DNA from: Membranipora membranacea
Lineage: Eukaryota; Bryozoa; Gymnolaemata; Cheilostomatida; Membraniporidae
Assembly (NCBI GenBank): GCA_914767715.1
Contig: OU612075.1
Location: 13,828,001 to 13,888,000, forward strand
Length of the DNA stretch: 60,000 bases
Direction of reading: 5' to 3'
Shown: in pieces, positions 11,811-24,247 of the stretch
How positions within the stretch are numbered: the stretch's first letter is position 1
Layout: the number at the start of each line of letters is the position of its first letter
Notes under the pieces: generated by a model
The model's database searches: none
The model's input: the letters and a program-made list of their open reading frames with translations, nothing else
What the model was told of the DNA's origin: nothing
Program-made: the position numbers and the translations under genes

Positions 11811-14100
11811 GTCCAGAGAGTCTGTAATGAGGATAGCGGTGCAATGTACTTAAGTATACTCTAATGATTGATTTTGCAGAGCCCATTATGACCATCATTG
11901 ATATTGTCTAATAAATGTTGGGATTTATCCCCTTGTTTCACAGACCCACCAATCAGCTTCTGGCGAGGCTTCAGCGCCAATGCTTCACCGGCTTTTTATT
12001 TAGTCTAACGACTAGTGCCTGTCAGCTCAAGCATCATTGATTATATTTTTTTCCTGCCAGGCTTAAATTATGGCACTTTTGGCTATTTTATTTGTAATCT
12101 AGTATTTTGATGATATCCACAAAACTGTTAACTGTTACAACTTCATCTTTTTTCGACAATAATACTTGACTGGATGTCACAATGCATTATCACATACAGG
12201 GATAGTTGACCCTTGAGGAAATGGATCTCCATTTCAACTAACTGAGAGGCCATTTTAAAATCAATCGGATTCGAGGACATTAGTAGGATGTATAGTATTT
12301 CTGATAATGAAGTACCGTTGAACATTTAACCGTAATAAATATATACAGACATATTATAAAGTTAAGACTTGAGATAGTGTACACTTCGCTTGCCTTGTCT
12401 TGACTTTGGTGTGTAAGTGCCTTGACCTGGCTTGACTGGACTTCAGTAATCATTATGACAATTTTATATATTTTGTGATCAATTGTATAGTTTTTTTCCG
12501 AGAAGACCAATTTCAATCACCAATTTTGCAATATTTTCCAACAGTCTTCCACAACATCCTAGATTCCTCAAAAGATTATGTGTTTCTGAAATCTATCTTT
12601 CAAGCACTTCCTAAAGATTTAATGATGTCCCGCCAATAAAACCTTGTCTTATATCCTATGTAGTATTATTGATGTAGCTATGTATGATTTAGTTGACAAA
12701 CTCGGAAGAACAACTTCGATATGAGAATTAATAAATCAATAAAAGTGACAAAACAGTCATGTTGATATGACATATGATAAACAGATGTGTATACTAAAAC
12801 CCATAACCAGTGCCTCATATCACTTTTTCAAAAAGTGTTTTTGAAAAAAAATAGAAAAAACGGCTGAATCACAGTCCTGTGTCCTACCACGTATGTGTAG
12901 TAAAACCAGATGAGGTTGTGCTATTTATATTTTTTTTTCTGATTTATGCCATGAAAGCTTAAATTTAATTAAAGAGGGGGTACGGGTCAAATTCACTTTC
13001 TCCCGTCCCTATCCAGGTTGATAGATCACCCAATTCTGATTATGTACATGTGCTCCAATTTGGCGCCAAATACATCATAACAATTTGATTACATTTATAA
13101 GCAGGAATATGATGTCATAAGTAGGACTCTCATAAACAATGCCCTATCGATCAATAATGACAGATTTACATTAAGCGATTTTTCTCAGTAAATATTTAGT
13201 ATTTTTGAAAATTATAGCTACATATTCCTCAACTATATTTGACTCTGCTGATGTAGTTTTGAAACCTAATTTTCTTTTTTTTAAAAGAAAATTAGATGTA
13301 AAAAAGCGTAGGAATACAATAATTTTCAGTTCAGTTTATAGTTAAATTACAGTGTCACAATGTCTGTCAAAGCAGGTGCACTGCATGATATTGATTTTCT
13401 AGTGAATTATAAATCAATATATCAGTAATCATCATGCTTTACCCTATTAAATATGGCTCAATGTAGCCTGTCTTGACAAGACATGCTATGCTCGATGTAA
13501 TTACTGTGATCTCAAAAGATATTAGGAACTGTACCTAACCTTGTCATCAAATGCCCCCATGCTGATGTCTATCCTGTCTTGACAAGCTTGACAGGTGGCA
13601 GGGTGGCTAGTGGTTAGTGTTTGAGCCTCTCAATCTGAGAGTGCAGGATAACATCCCGGTCACTACCCATAATCTTAATGCGGGTGAGCTCTTCATATAT
13701 AACCGTAGCTTTCTTATATGGTCATGACATGAGTAAGTGGTGCTTCAATAGATTCTAATATCATACACTCTCTGTTGAATCTTTGGATATGTACCATTAA
13801 ATTAGAAAAATCAATTTTAGTTCCTTTTTTGGGGTTATTTCTTCTAAAACATCGATTCCTTCCTCTCTCTCTCTCCAGGAGTGATGGCTGCATAGATTTT
13901 ATTAATTTTGTACATTTATCATTGGGTTGTATTATGGTCACACAAAAATCAAAAATTAAAATATGAGAAATCACAAACTGCACCATTTATTTATGACAAT
14001 AGCTAAACAACAACAGATTCCGACTCGTTAACATAAAAACAGTTTTGAGCCAATCACAACATTGTAAGAACTTGGCCTGAAGTTATTGGATAGGCTGGAG
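11811..14100. other. No gene seen between gene A exon 1 and gene B stop; weak tRNA-like block
   Basis: I found no convincing exon. At about 13593-13670 the plus strand has GGTGGCTAGTGGTTAGTG, an A-box-like motif, followed by a decayed B-box region, probably an old SINE. A short hairpin lies at about 13266-13295 (CTAATTTTCTTTT pairing with AAAAGAAAATTAG). Open frames at 12143-12516 and 13714-13986 show no domain. Confidence 0.4.
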
Positions 14101-14467
14101 CATGCTATAACCAATCTAACTTCCTTTTTGATGTCTATGTTCCATCAGCAGCATATCCAATTGAAACAGTAGAGAGAATATGAAATAACACTATGATGTA
14201 CAAGATCTCACTCAACTTCAGACCTAATAATTATCGATAGATTAAAATATTGGTCCAACTACTTTACATTATAGTATCAACACAATGATTAAAAGTCAGT
14301 AAAAGTGTTAGGTAAGCAACAATAACTTCCCTTGTGTCATGATGGTAAGCTGCTGATGTATGCCCTTCTCAACATACAGATTGTCCAATATAATATAAAG
14401 ATTGTTGAAAGTTGATCATAATAAAGATTGAATACATATCGTCTGAGAAACATGTAGGTCTATGATA

Positions 14468-17400
14468 TCAAGTTGTGATGTCATTACCACCATAACTATA
14501 TCCATAGATCTCCAATTCAGCCACCCCTAAAAACACAGATTCCTCAAACACTGCGAGTTTAAAGTATCGAGCTGATCTGAGAGGGCAGGGAAGCCAGAGT
14601 ACATCAGCAGGCTGAATCGCTGGATAATCAGGCAGTCCAGGGAAAACAGAACAGATGCTATCATCGTAGTTGTTGTGTATCTCAGATTCAATCATTGAGA
14701 CAAGAAAATGTACATTCTTGATAGACCCTGTAAATAATAAAAGTATAGACTGAGTCTGGGGCCAACTACACAAGCGCCTAAGGATCAAACTTATTTTACC
14801 TGCTCAACAGCAAACATTTAACGTCTATTCTTTACTAAATATAAAGTAATAGCTCTTATGTGTTTGTCATCATGCTAAAGACCTCCTATACTGGGTCAAG
14901 GATTGATAGGGGGATGGGAAAGTGGTATATATAAAGCTTAAATTCATTTGACTGAATGAAGTTTTCTGCATGGGTGTGTAAAATAGACTCCCCCAACTCA
15001 CCTAAGTGCCACTCACATTATTGAACCACTTTTATATACTTTTCATGTGGATTCAAACTCATATAAAAAACAATGGGCTGTATAAATTTGGAGTTATCTG
15101 CTATCAATTTGCTAAAATAATTCATTTAGCTTTTTACCTGCAAGCTTTTTTTTGGGACTATGATCAACAATGGAGATATTCAGAAATGCAGAAATTCTCA
15201 ACTACATAGGAAAATAATTTTAATCTTGGCATTGCTTAGTTAATTTTGACCATCAATCATTGTCATCACTCTTATTCAATGCCGAGATTATTCAAGATTG
15301 ACAAATAATAAATGTTATAAGGGTGAGTAGTAGAGATCATGAATAAATTAGAAATTGCCTTCCCCTGGTTAACTCTTGATGGAGTATAGCAGGGTTCCAT
15401 ACAAGAAAAATTAGCAACACCATATTGTGCGCGAGAGTCTTTTACATATCTGGTCAAACTTTCATTGCATTTGAACAAATAGGGGCCCCTTGGCAGCTTC
15501 TCAAATACATGAATGTCTATCAGCCGCCCCAAAAACATGCCTCAGTTGATGAAGCCTTTTGATGATGCGTGTTGTTTCCTCATGATTATAAATATACCAT
15601 TAATACTGAGTTCCTATTGGTTAATAACTAAGCATAAGCCATGTGACATTATAGCTTATCAACTCACATTAAAAAACTGAATTTTGCACTAAACTATAGT
15701 ATTTTTTATAAATCAGTCAATTTAATCCTCAACATTTGTGTCTGTATTCTCATTTCAAACTCACCAACACATTCAGGATAATGAAATTATCAAATTATAT
15801 CTGATTTTAATCAGGCATTATACCCTATAGGTCACATGACTTATGCTTAGTTATTAGCCAATAGGAACTCAGTATTAATGGTATATATAATCATGAGGAA
15901 ACAACACGCATCATCAAAAGGCTTCGTCAACTGAGGCATGTTTTTGAGGAGCTGATAGACATTGATGGGGCCCCTATTTGTTCAAATGCAATGAAAGTTT
16001 GACCAGGTATGTAAAAGACTATCGTGCACGACATGGTGTTGATAATTTGTCTTGTATGGAACCCTGCTAGGAGATCTTTAAGGTGTAACAATAAGGTGAG
16101 TCTCATTTCAGTAATCATTATGTTCCAAGGATGTTATATAGCTTAATTCAATGGGCAATTTCTTTCACAATTGTATAGATGGGACAACTTTCCTGATCGA
16201 GAGGAATTTCGTCTTATCAGCAATTAGTTCATGCTCAACTTTGGTCAGAGGGTGTCAGAAAGGTTGATACAGTATTCTCAAGCTTTTATGATAGTTATTC
16301 ACTTTTAAGACTCCCATTGAAATCAAATTGTTTTTTTTGGGGTCATAGCTCAAGTTTGTGGCTAGCAGCCATTAAAACATAATGTTTTGAGAATAGATGA
16401 AAAATAAGGCATAATCCAGAATAGTATATGGCTTCTAGGAACCCATTTTGGGTGGCGTTTATAGTAGTAGAAGGTGGGGCATGTTGAGCCAGTTTTTACA
16501 TATTTGATTGTAACATGCAGTTGAATTGTGCCAGAGTAAAAAAAACTTGGCACTGAAATTGTTCTTCATGTCCTCCATCAACATGGATACGGTCAGCAAC
16601 CTATTGCAGCAATAAAAGGAAATATTGATGTTTCAAAAAAATTAGGAAGCGGCTCAATGTGCCCCAAGCACGGAGCACGTTGAGCCGGGTCCAACTTTTA
16701 TATGGGGCACGTTGAGCCACTATTTTATGGTCACCTCTTTGCTGGAAATAACTTCTTAATTCATTGCAACCATAAGAAATAAAGAAAAGCAACTAAATTC
16801 ATTGCAACAGGGCATTCTTTCACTCATTTTAACTATAAAATACAATCCGAATCACAAAACAAAATTCTCTGAAACATGAAGATAGAGGAAAATTTGCACA
16901 CGGCAAACTTGATGATAAGTGAAGGGAAAAGTGAACTAACATTAAAGAAACATCATTCCCAGCAATTTTGTTTTGTGTATGTAAATGTTGTCGAACAGTT
17001 TCAAACATATACATCATAATAATTATATACTTTCATAATATAACATTCATACACTGAGGGGCATAGCTCAACGTTCTTCAACGGGCATGGCCCAGTGTGC
17101 CCCAACAGCCTTGTTTACACTTTCAATTGGAGTTGAACAAAATCTCTCCATCAGAGTTAAGTTTAGATTAAGTTAAATTGAGACTAATTATGATGTTATC
17201 ACGTAATAAATCTAAATAATGAAAAACTAATATAATTATCTTCTCCCAGTAGGTTTCTTTCTTTCTTTTTGTCTGCTCTAAAAGGGTGCCTTTGGTCACA
17301 TGACCTCTGATAAAGGGGAAAACTCAAACATAAAATGATATTTGAAAAATGTGGGGTGGATCAACGTGGCCTGCCTTCCCCTATATTTTAAGTAATACAA

Positions 17401-20400
17401 TCCAAAAATTAGAGTTGGAAAGGAAAATGAGATTTAAAAGAACCATGCAAATTTGCGTTGGTAAGAATTCAATTGACAGTACCCACAAAAGGACCGAGAG
17501 TGTCCTGCCAAACTTGTCAGGGATACTTAATTCTGAGGAAAACTGAAGTTTATCAGGAACAGGGGGGGGGGGGGGGGTTATCTGTGCTTAGGCTTAGCGT
17601 ATTTAGCAGACATTTTGCACCCACAATTAAGACCTTTATTCATTATACTTCATCTCAAAATTTTGTTATTTAATACGCGAGGCAAGACGCTGCAAAGCCA
17701 TATGGTTTCAATCCTGAATTTTCCAGCTATTTAGGAATTGTGTTTGAATGGCAGGAGCAAGAAAAGGATGCCATCATTTCTGCAGCCTATGAATCATTCT
17801 GTATGCCCTGAAGTTAGTTCTCCTCCCGAAGGAAGAGGTATACACCTTCGGGTGCTGGGGGCTGGAACAAACAACCCTGAAAGCTCCCCGAATGGGATTC
17901 GAACAAACAACTCTTGCAGCACTAATCGCCTGGCAGTGAATAGCAAGCGCGCTACCCGATCGCGCCACCACACCATCCCCAAAAAAGAATGGGTTGATGG
18001 GGCTAATTAGCATGCCCGCTATTCACTACTCAGAGTTGTGTTCTCTTGTTCCACAGCACAGTCCATTCTACCATTGCCATCCTATGCTACACAGCGTACG
18101 TGTTAGGGTTATTGGCCTTACATGGCCCGTTGCTGGGACCCCTTGTAGTGAGTTTTTAGCTGTCTTTCCAGCTTGTCAGCATGTCTTTCCATGCTGTCAC
18201 ATGTATTTCCATGAGTCAGTCAGAAGGCAAGTACACAGAAGTATTACTCTCAAGTTATATATTTATGTATTAGTACCTGTGCAGCAGTTGATTCTGGCGT
18301 AATACTTCGCGCCAGCTACAACTTGCATGGAGCCTATGTCTCCAGATAACCAAGGGTTGAAACTAGCCTGAGCTGATAAGTAATGGAAGTTATCTAGGTT
18401 TCCATCAAATGCCTTTCCAACTGCATTGTTAGAGTTGTATTCAGACTGAGAATAAAATGGACCTGAAATATAAAGGCTTAAATTCAAATTCAAACACTAA
18501 GATAACCACTTAAATAAGTTCCCTGGTCTACTTGGCCTGTGCCATGATCCATGTTTGAGGTTAATTGCAACAGGATTTACTAAAAATACTTACCAACCTG
18601 TCAAAGGCACCTGCTCCGCTCAAAATGTCTCTAAATCAAGACCATTGCCAAAAACGTTGAGCCCCCCTGGGCCCCAGGTTCAAACTCCTTCCCAGATAAC
18701 AATTTTTAATCAACCCAGCACAATGTACTTATACCTTTCAATGAAGTTTCAGCTTCATCAATACGGTAGAAGCAGCAACTTGTTCAGTTTTGGGTACTTC
18801 TTGAGCTTGACATAATACTGAGCAATGTCACCAAAGTGGAGGGCTTCCTTGAGCATGAGCAACAGAGCAATACAATGGTAAGCACACTACTGAGGGAAAG
18901 AGTTGATAGTCTGACAATGACTTGATGGTGTGTGAAAAATTCAGCTCCGTACAAGCAACTCCAAGGTCTAGTTGGCAACAAAAACATTGATTTTAATGCT
19001 TTTACTCTAATACCTTATGTTAGATCAGTATTGTAGATCAAATCAGCATGACGTTACCTGACAATTCTAGCTTTGAAGGTGGTCCAAGAGAGTCCAATGT
19101 CTCAGATTTTGAGAACTCAGGCATACGGTCCCTGCCAACTTTTGTTACTTCACATATGAAACCACTTGGTAGCTTAGGAACCACTGGGTAGCATGCTTCA
19201 TCCTGACCATAATAACTGAATTCACCATTACTGTCTGCTCTAGAGGCGTAAAGTACGATGCAGTCTCTGAAGCTCCATCCTAGAGTTGTCGGCTTGAGTG
19301 ATTGTACTCTGCATGCGCTTACGGATTTAACTTCATATGCCTGACCATCTAAAGTATATTCTGCAAAAACAATATGAAGATTATTTTAGTTATAAAAATT
19401 TTAATTAAAAAATTGGTGGATCAAATCTTATATATATAATCGATCCAGAGGAACATCATATATATAAAAAGACATTGTTCACTTCACATCCTAGATAAAA
19501 ATGTAAATTAGGCAATTATGAAAACTCCTTATGAAAAATTTGTTCACATTGACATTGTGTTATCATTTTTACTGTGAAGACTGCTACATTTGGGATATCA
19601 TTTTGATTGGCAGATAATGCGAGTTGAATTTTACAGTGGAAAATACTGAGTCCTTGCATGTAACTGTAAATATGTGATAATTATTAAAGTAATATGGAAT
19701 TTTGCGTTATGCTGCTTTACTACTTTTAGCTGATAATACTTTACTTTTATAATTTACTTCATGACATAATGATAGATTTTCATATTTTAGATTTATAGAT
19801 TTTGGATATTCAAGTTTTTGATTTGGACTTTGGATCTTCATTATGCTTTAATGGTTACTCATCCCCATTATCAAACGATGCTGCAAGGAAACAGTAGGAT
19901 GATCAACAAATAATGATGCAACTTTGGGAAACCAAAATTTAATTGTTGAAGGACTTATATGTCTTGATAAGATCAATCGATGTCGCTGCCTTTGAAGTAC
20001 CAAAAGCTAATTAAAATTGGAAAGGTTCAATCCTAAGAAAAGATCAAGCGATGCCGCAACTTTGGAGAAGAAAGAGTTAAGATGTTGAAAGATCATTATC
20101 TTGAAAAGATCTAGCGATGTCGCAAGATTGCAATCTAGGAGGAACAATAGCTTCGTAAAACGAGAAATCCTTTGAAAGATAGCAAAAATGTTGTTTGCGG
20201 ACAAAAAGAAAATATTGCAACAATGTTGACATATAAGCGACTAATAAGATGGAATTTGATCGAGTAGGATCAAGACTTGCTGTGACTATATAAACAGGTG
20301 TAGAGACACCAAACAGCAGCTCTTTTAGAAATAGCTTTGGTGAAGGTTGTGTTATGTGCAATTTTCATGGATTGATTTCTATTGAATAATTATGATTAAA

Positions 20401-22111
20401 TAAATTTATACTCAGAAAAATTGACGAGGAAAGTTTATCACAGTTGTGAAAACTCTTATTAATACTATGTGGCTATATTCAAGGCTGAAATTCATTGCTA
20501 AAATAATTATTATAAAGCTCCAGTTCAAGGCAAAGTAAAGCCCTTGGTTATATCGACTGATCATCGATTATAATTTGTTGAAGCTCCATTGTTCTTGGCG
20601 AGTCTGCCATAGTTGTGTTTCCCGCAGAGGACCAATCATATCATGAGTCTTATTGAAGGTTCCGCTACTTTTAATTTAATCCGATATTTCATAACTGCAG
20701 TCATATTTATCCTTATTACCCATAATTATACTTTTTATCAAATTTTAGACAGTCAGAGTATGGGCAACCACTTGTAGGTGACTCAACTAAATTTTTAAGG
20801 CTCTTGAAAGGCACGCATAGTCAAGTTAATGATTGCTTCAGTTGGATTCAGAGGTCCATAAAGTTAAGAGTGCTCATCCTTACATATTACACAATAAACC
20901 ATTACAGAATATAGAACCAAAATTTACCTTGTGTTAAAACAACCAAAGCGATAATTATCGTATCAGTATTTGGTTAGTAAATTTATATGATAAACACAAG
21001 AAGTGTGCAGGACGGAGCCTTACACTCTTGTAATTAATAAGGAAGTTTCGAGAGTGTGCGTTTTTCGTCCCTCACATAACTGAGATTAGAGTTAAGTATT
21101 TTCACATCTCCTCTACAGTTTGTAAAAACCAAGAATTTTATACGCCAAATTTAACAAGCAAGCATCAAGAAATTGCAAGATTTTTAAAACTTCATGTTCT
21201 GATTGAGACATTTTGGGAAAACATCAAATTTGATTGGCGTTGAGTGCAATTTGTAGTGTCTGAATGTGTTCAAATAATTTCTAACATTTGAGGTTGAAAT
21301 ATCGACAATTTGGGTTGATCGTGAGATTTGTGAGGGCAAGCAGGTGGTTTTTCACCTGATACTAACCTTGGATTGAGTGTGTATGGTCATCAGCAACAGA
21401 TAGGTTTGCAGTTTGGGAACTCACATCATGAGACAGTTTACATAATCTTGTTCCTGGGTTGTATGAGTAGGATCTACATGATGAGATTGATCTGACCATA
21501 CACAGTTTTGAGCACTTTAATAGACTTATGACATCATAAAAGGTCGCAGATACTGATTGTAAGCCGTGATCTTCCGGTATGATCTGTGACTTGATTGTTG
21601 TAACTGTGTCCGCAGATGCTGAAGCAGGAAACTGCAATAGCAGGACAGCACCAAGCTGAAGCTGTCAAACATAAAAAATATGATATGAATAATGGGTTAT
21701 CACATCAACCCAATATAGAAAAAGCCATTGGTAGTTAGTCTGGAAATCAGAAATAAAAGGAAAAATTATTTTTTATCTACTGTATGAGTTTTCTAGCATT
21801 CACTGAATATTGTAATGGGGGAGAATCTTTGGATTGCATGGCCTCTCCAATGATCAGATATTGTAAGTTTTAGGCAGCAATTCTTTTTGCATTAAGAAAA
21901 AATAATAACTTGTGGTCCTTATACAATAAGTATTTCATTTGAATAAAATATTTTTGCCTGCTCACAGTTGAAAGTCCAGGCCTGCTAATTTCACCTATTT
22001 TCTCACATGAAGAGAAACTACTCATTGATAAAATCAAATACGCTCTGCATAAAAATAGGATGGTCTGATGATAGATTTGATAATTCTTACCAGTATTACA
22101 CACTGCGCCAT
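14468..22111 (-). CDS. Gene B: tandem paralogue of gene A (PAN + unknown domain + F5/8-C)
   Basis: Five coding exons on the minus strand: 22111-22091, 21655-21367, 19360-19058, 18462-18277 and 14727-14468 (stop TGA). Total 1059 nt, 352 residues. Intron phases match gene A exactly. The signal peptide is MAQCVIL joined to LGAVLLLQFPASASA; an upstream in-frame ATG at 22129 is possible, but gene A has ATT there, so I chose 22111. The PAN-like exon has lost its last Cys (SSQ where A has SCE). The unknown domain has lost one residue and the fifth Cys (GRDRMP where A has GSRDCIP). The F5/8-C domain keeps KAFDG, NPWLSGDIG and INCC, and the C-terminus is ten residues longer (SYGGNDITT tail). No coding break was seen, so it is probably functional. 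The role is inferred as secreted lectin-like. Confidence 0.72.
15388..16068. mobile_element. Foldback repeat with ~260-bp inverted arms
   Basis: The sequence from AGCAGGGTTCCATACAAG at 15388 to about 15650 is matched in inverted orientation from about 15830 to CTTGTATGGAACCCTGCT at 16068, around a ~180-bp spacer. Matches include GTTGTTTCCTCATGATTATA and GAACTCAGTATTAATGG. The arms have diverged by small indels. It lies in the large intron between exons 4 and 5 of gene B. The left arm has an 88-codon minus frame of unknown origin. The mobile-element call is inferred from structure only. Confidence 0.6.
16473..17106. mobile_element. Element rich in GGGGCACGTTGAGCC motifs, possible MITE
   Basis: The motif GGGGCAYGTTGAGCC occurs at about 16475 and 16704, a diverged copy at about 16672, inverted copies at about 16651 (GGCTCAATGTGCCCC) and 17089 (GGCCCAGTGTGCCCC), and a further degenerate copy at about 17058. 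The first and last are inverted with respect to each other, as in a terminal-inverted-repeat element of about 630 bp. I could not define target duplications. Confidence 0.4.
17562..17577. repeat. Poly-G tract
   Basis: Uninterrupted run of 16 G. Other G or C homopolymers in the window are at about 34363, 34518, 36510, 50644 and 56840. Length in such runs is error-prone in sequencing. Confidence 0.9.
17795..17985 (-). mobile_element. tRNA-derived SINE with A and B boxes
   Basis: On the minus strand GTGGTGGCGCGATCGGGTAG (A-box-like) is followed about 55 bp later by TTTGTTCGAATCCCATTCGG, a near-perfect pol III B-box. The stretch resembles a mature tRNA with an expanded middle, and GC-rich flanks follow (a CCGAAGG hairpin at about 17826-17850). 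No acceptor-stem pairing is convincing, so I call a SINE rather than a tRNA gene. Confidence 0.55.
19860..20130. repeat. Degenerate tandem repeat, unit about 75-90 bp
   Basis: A core of the form GATCAAGCGATGCCGCAACTT recurs in altered form at about 19875, 19915, 19975, 20043 and 20108 with similar flanking text. The copies differ by many substitutions, so this is an old array. It lies in intron 2 of gene B. Confidence 0.4.
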
Positions 22112-22576
22112 CTCCAGAGACTCTGTCATGCAAAGAAAATTTGCATGTGCTTTAGAATACTCGGACGATCGATTATACAAAACCAATCATTATCATTATT
22201 AATATTGTTGCAATGATGTTTTTTTGTCCAGGTGCTGCTACTTCCGCTGCTTCACAGCCAATCTCAGAGTCTTACGAAATCACATCCCATATAAGTGAAT
22301 CCCATCTCAACTGGATATTTAATTAAAAAATCCAATTTAAGGTACAGCACAGTTGGGTTTTCATGCTATAAAAATCTAATTATTATTATTTCTTTGATAT
22401 AATCTCTGGCTATTTAAATACAGTTCTGCATTAGATAAGGTTAAAATATACTGCTTCTTCTTCTTCTTTAAACCAACCTGCCTCCATTCCTCCTTGTCTG
22501 AAAAGAAAACCAAAAATAATTCAAGCATACAAGCTCAGTAATGATATATAAATCACTGCTGCCACACAACCAAATG

Positions 22577-22895
22577 CGTGCTTATTGAATTCTGTATAGC
22601 TCAAAACTAATAAAATGAGCAACATAGTCACGTTTTGGCGATCAGTTTTTGCAAATTATATGCTAATGAGCAACATCGTCACCTTATTAGCAAATAATTT
22701 GCAAAAACTGATCGTCAAAATCAGGGTATGAAATTAATTATCTACCGTCTTACGAGTGGAAATTAATGACGTCATCAGCTGGTGCGTAGATTTCATGCCC
22801 TGATTTTGAAGATCAGTTTGTGCAAATTAATTTCCCATTAGGTGACAATTCTGAGATTAATGTTGTCTTGGAGCTATACAGAACAATGAGCACAT
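22577..22895. mobile_element. ~320-bp MITE with nested hairpin
   Basis: The left end TTCTGTATAGCTC (with GTGCTTATTG before it) is matched inverted at the right end GAGCTATACAGAAC (with AATGAGCAC after it). Inside, GATCAGTTTTTGCAAATTA at about 22640 is complementary to text at about 22690 and again resembles text at about 22807. No coding capacity. It lies just upstream of gene B exon 1. Confidence 0.55.
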
Positions 22896-24247
22896 ATTTG
22901 CAAGAATTCCTCATTTCCTCCAATCTCCATGATGACCCCATAAAACCTCTAGTTTGACTGACTATCGAGTTTATTGTTTGATTCCTAAAACATTAAAACA
23001 TGTCTTTTTGTAATTTTGATGGGGCAGTTTATCTCTATAAGAGCCCTTCTGACTTGGGATGGGTATTAATATTATTCATTATGGACAGAAAATTTTGCTG
23101 CAGTTTTATTGATGGTTGTTTTGTGTTGTAGATTGCTCAGGATTCCACAAAGCGGTTATTGTGTTTTAGCGTGCATTTCATGGAAATCTATGGTTAGCAT
23201 TAAAAAAATTTGGTGTGCTTTTTTGTTGAGAAGTTTCCTCAAACATGAATCGCTCACGTCATTCCAGGAACAGTATTTTTCTATTTCAAAGATATCAGTG
23301 GTAATTAAGGTTTGTGGAATTTGCCTGTATCTGGATTGTGCCTCTGTCCATTTTTGGAGGGGTGTCAACTATCAAGGAAAACCCTGCCGTAGCTCTGCAC
23401 TGACTTCTGCTTTTAAAACTACCTGCCTAAAAAATTATTTGCAAAAGAGGATGTAATCATTTGATACATTAAAATAAATATTTTATTTTAGAATGTGTAA
23501 CTGGTTATTAATTTCTCTGAATAATCACCTCATTGGTCAGGAGTAGAAGTGTGTTTCTTGGTTATGCTACAAATGGAATATTGTCGACACTGTCAACGGG
23601 TGTTTTATCAGATTATTCAATCATATATGGCCTTTTTATGAAGATCTTGGTGAGCAGTCCTTGAGTTTGTACAAGACAGAAATAACTCATTTAATCCATG
23701 GATTTCAGCCTATATCCACACGAAAAAAAACACAACAGAAATTCTTTCACGAAAGCAGGACAAGATTTTTTAGTCTTTGGAAATGTGGATATATTTATCA
23801 CATATGTGAATATACAAACTAAAATTATTAATATTGTTATTCAAATAAAATCATTTAGAAATGGCAAAAAAAATCATATAAAAATGATACTCCACTCTGT
23901 TGGTTTGGCAAAGACCAAACTGTCCCTCAATCCAGTAGAAACTTGGGACAAGTTTTGCTACCCAATAATCAACAACTATATATAATATTATTATCATTAA
24001 TATTTTGATTATAACCAATTTAAGTAGAAAGTAAAGGAAACAGATGGATCAGGCATTAGCTTGTCTAAATATTCAATAACATACTGGCAAACTTGATGCT
24101 GAAAATGCGAGACTATAACTATACTATGACATAGGTCATTACACACTGTCATAACACACTGACATAACATACTATCCAAGCTACTCATTCGACATTGTGT
24201 GAAAAGAAAGTATAGTAGTCCCTTTATAATCTCACTAGGAATGTGAA
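22896..24247. other. No gene seen; upstream region of the coiled-coil gene
   Basis: The intergenic region lies between divergent gene B and the plus-strand coiled-coil gene. Open frames at 23109-23456 and 23698-23985 have no recognisable content and low-complexity composition. No clear TATA box could be assigned. Confidence 0.4.

Noticed and set aside
17795-17985. Functional tRNA gene
   Set aside because: A and B boxes are present, but no acceptor-stem pairing or plausible anticodon loop was found. The same applies to the other tRNA-like blocks at about 8218, 9575, 13593, 33690, 39040 and 47020.
19860-20130. CRISPR-like array of spaced repeats
   Set aside because: The units are degenerate, unequal in spacing and in eukaryotic intronic DNA; it is an old tandem repeat.
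23109-23456. 115-codon plus-strand frame as an independent gene
   Set aside because: No domain, no paralogue, biased hydrophobic and Cys composition, and no promoter or splice support.
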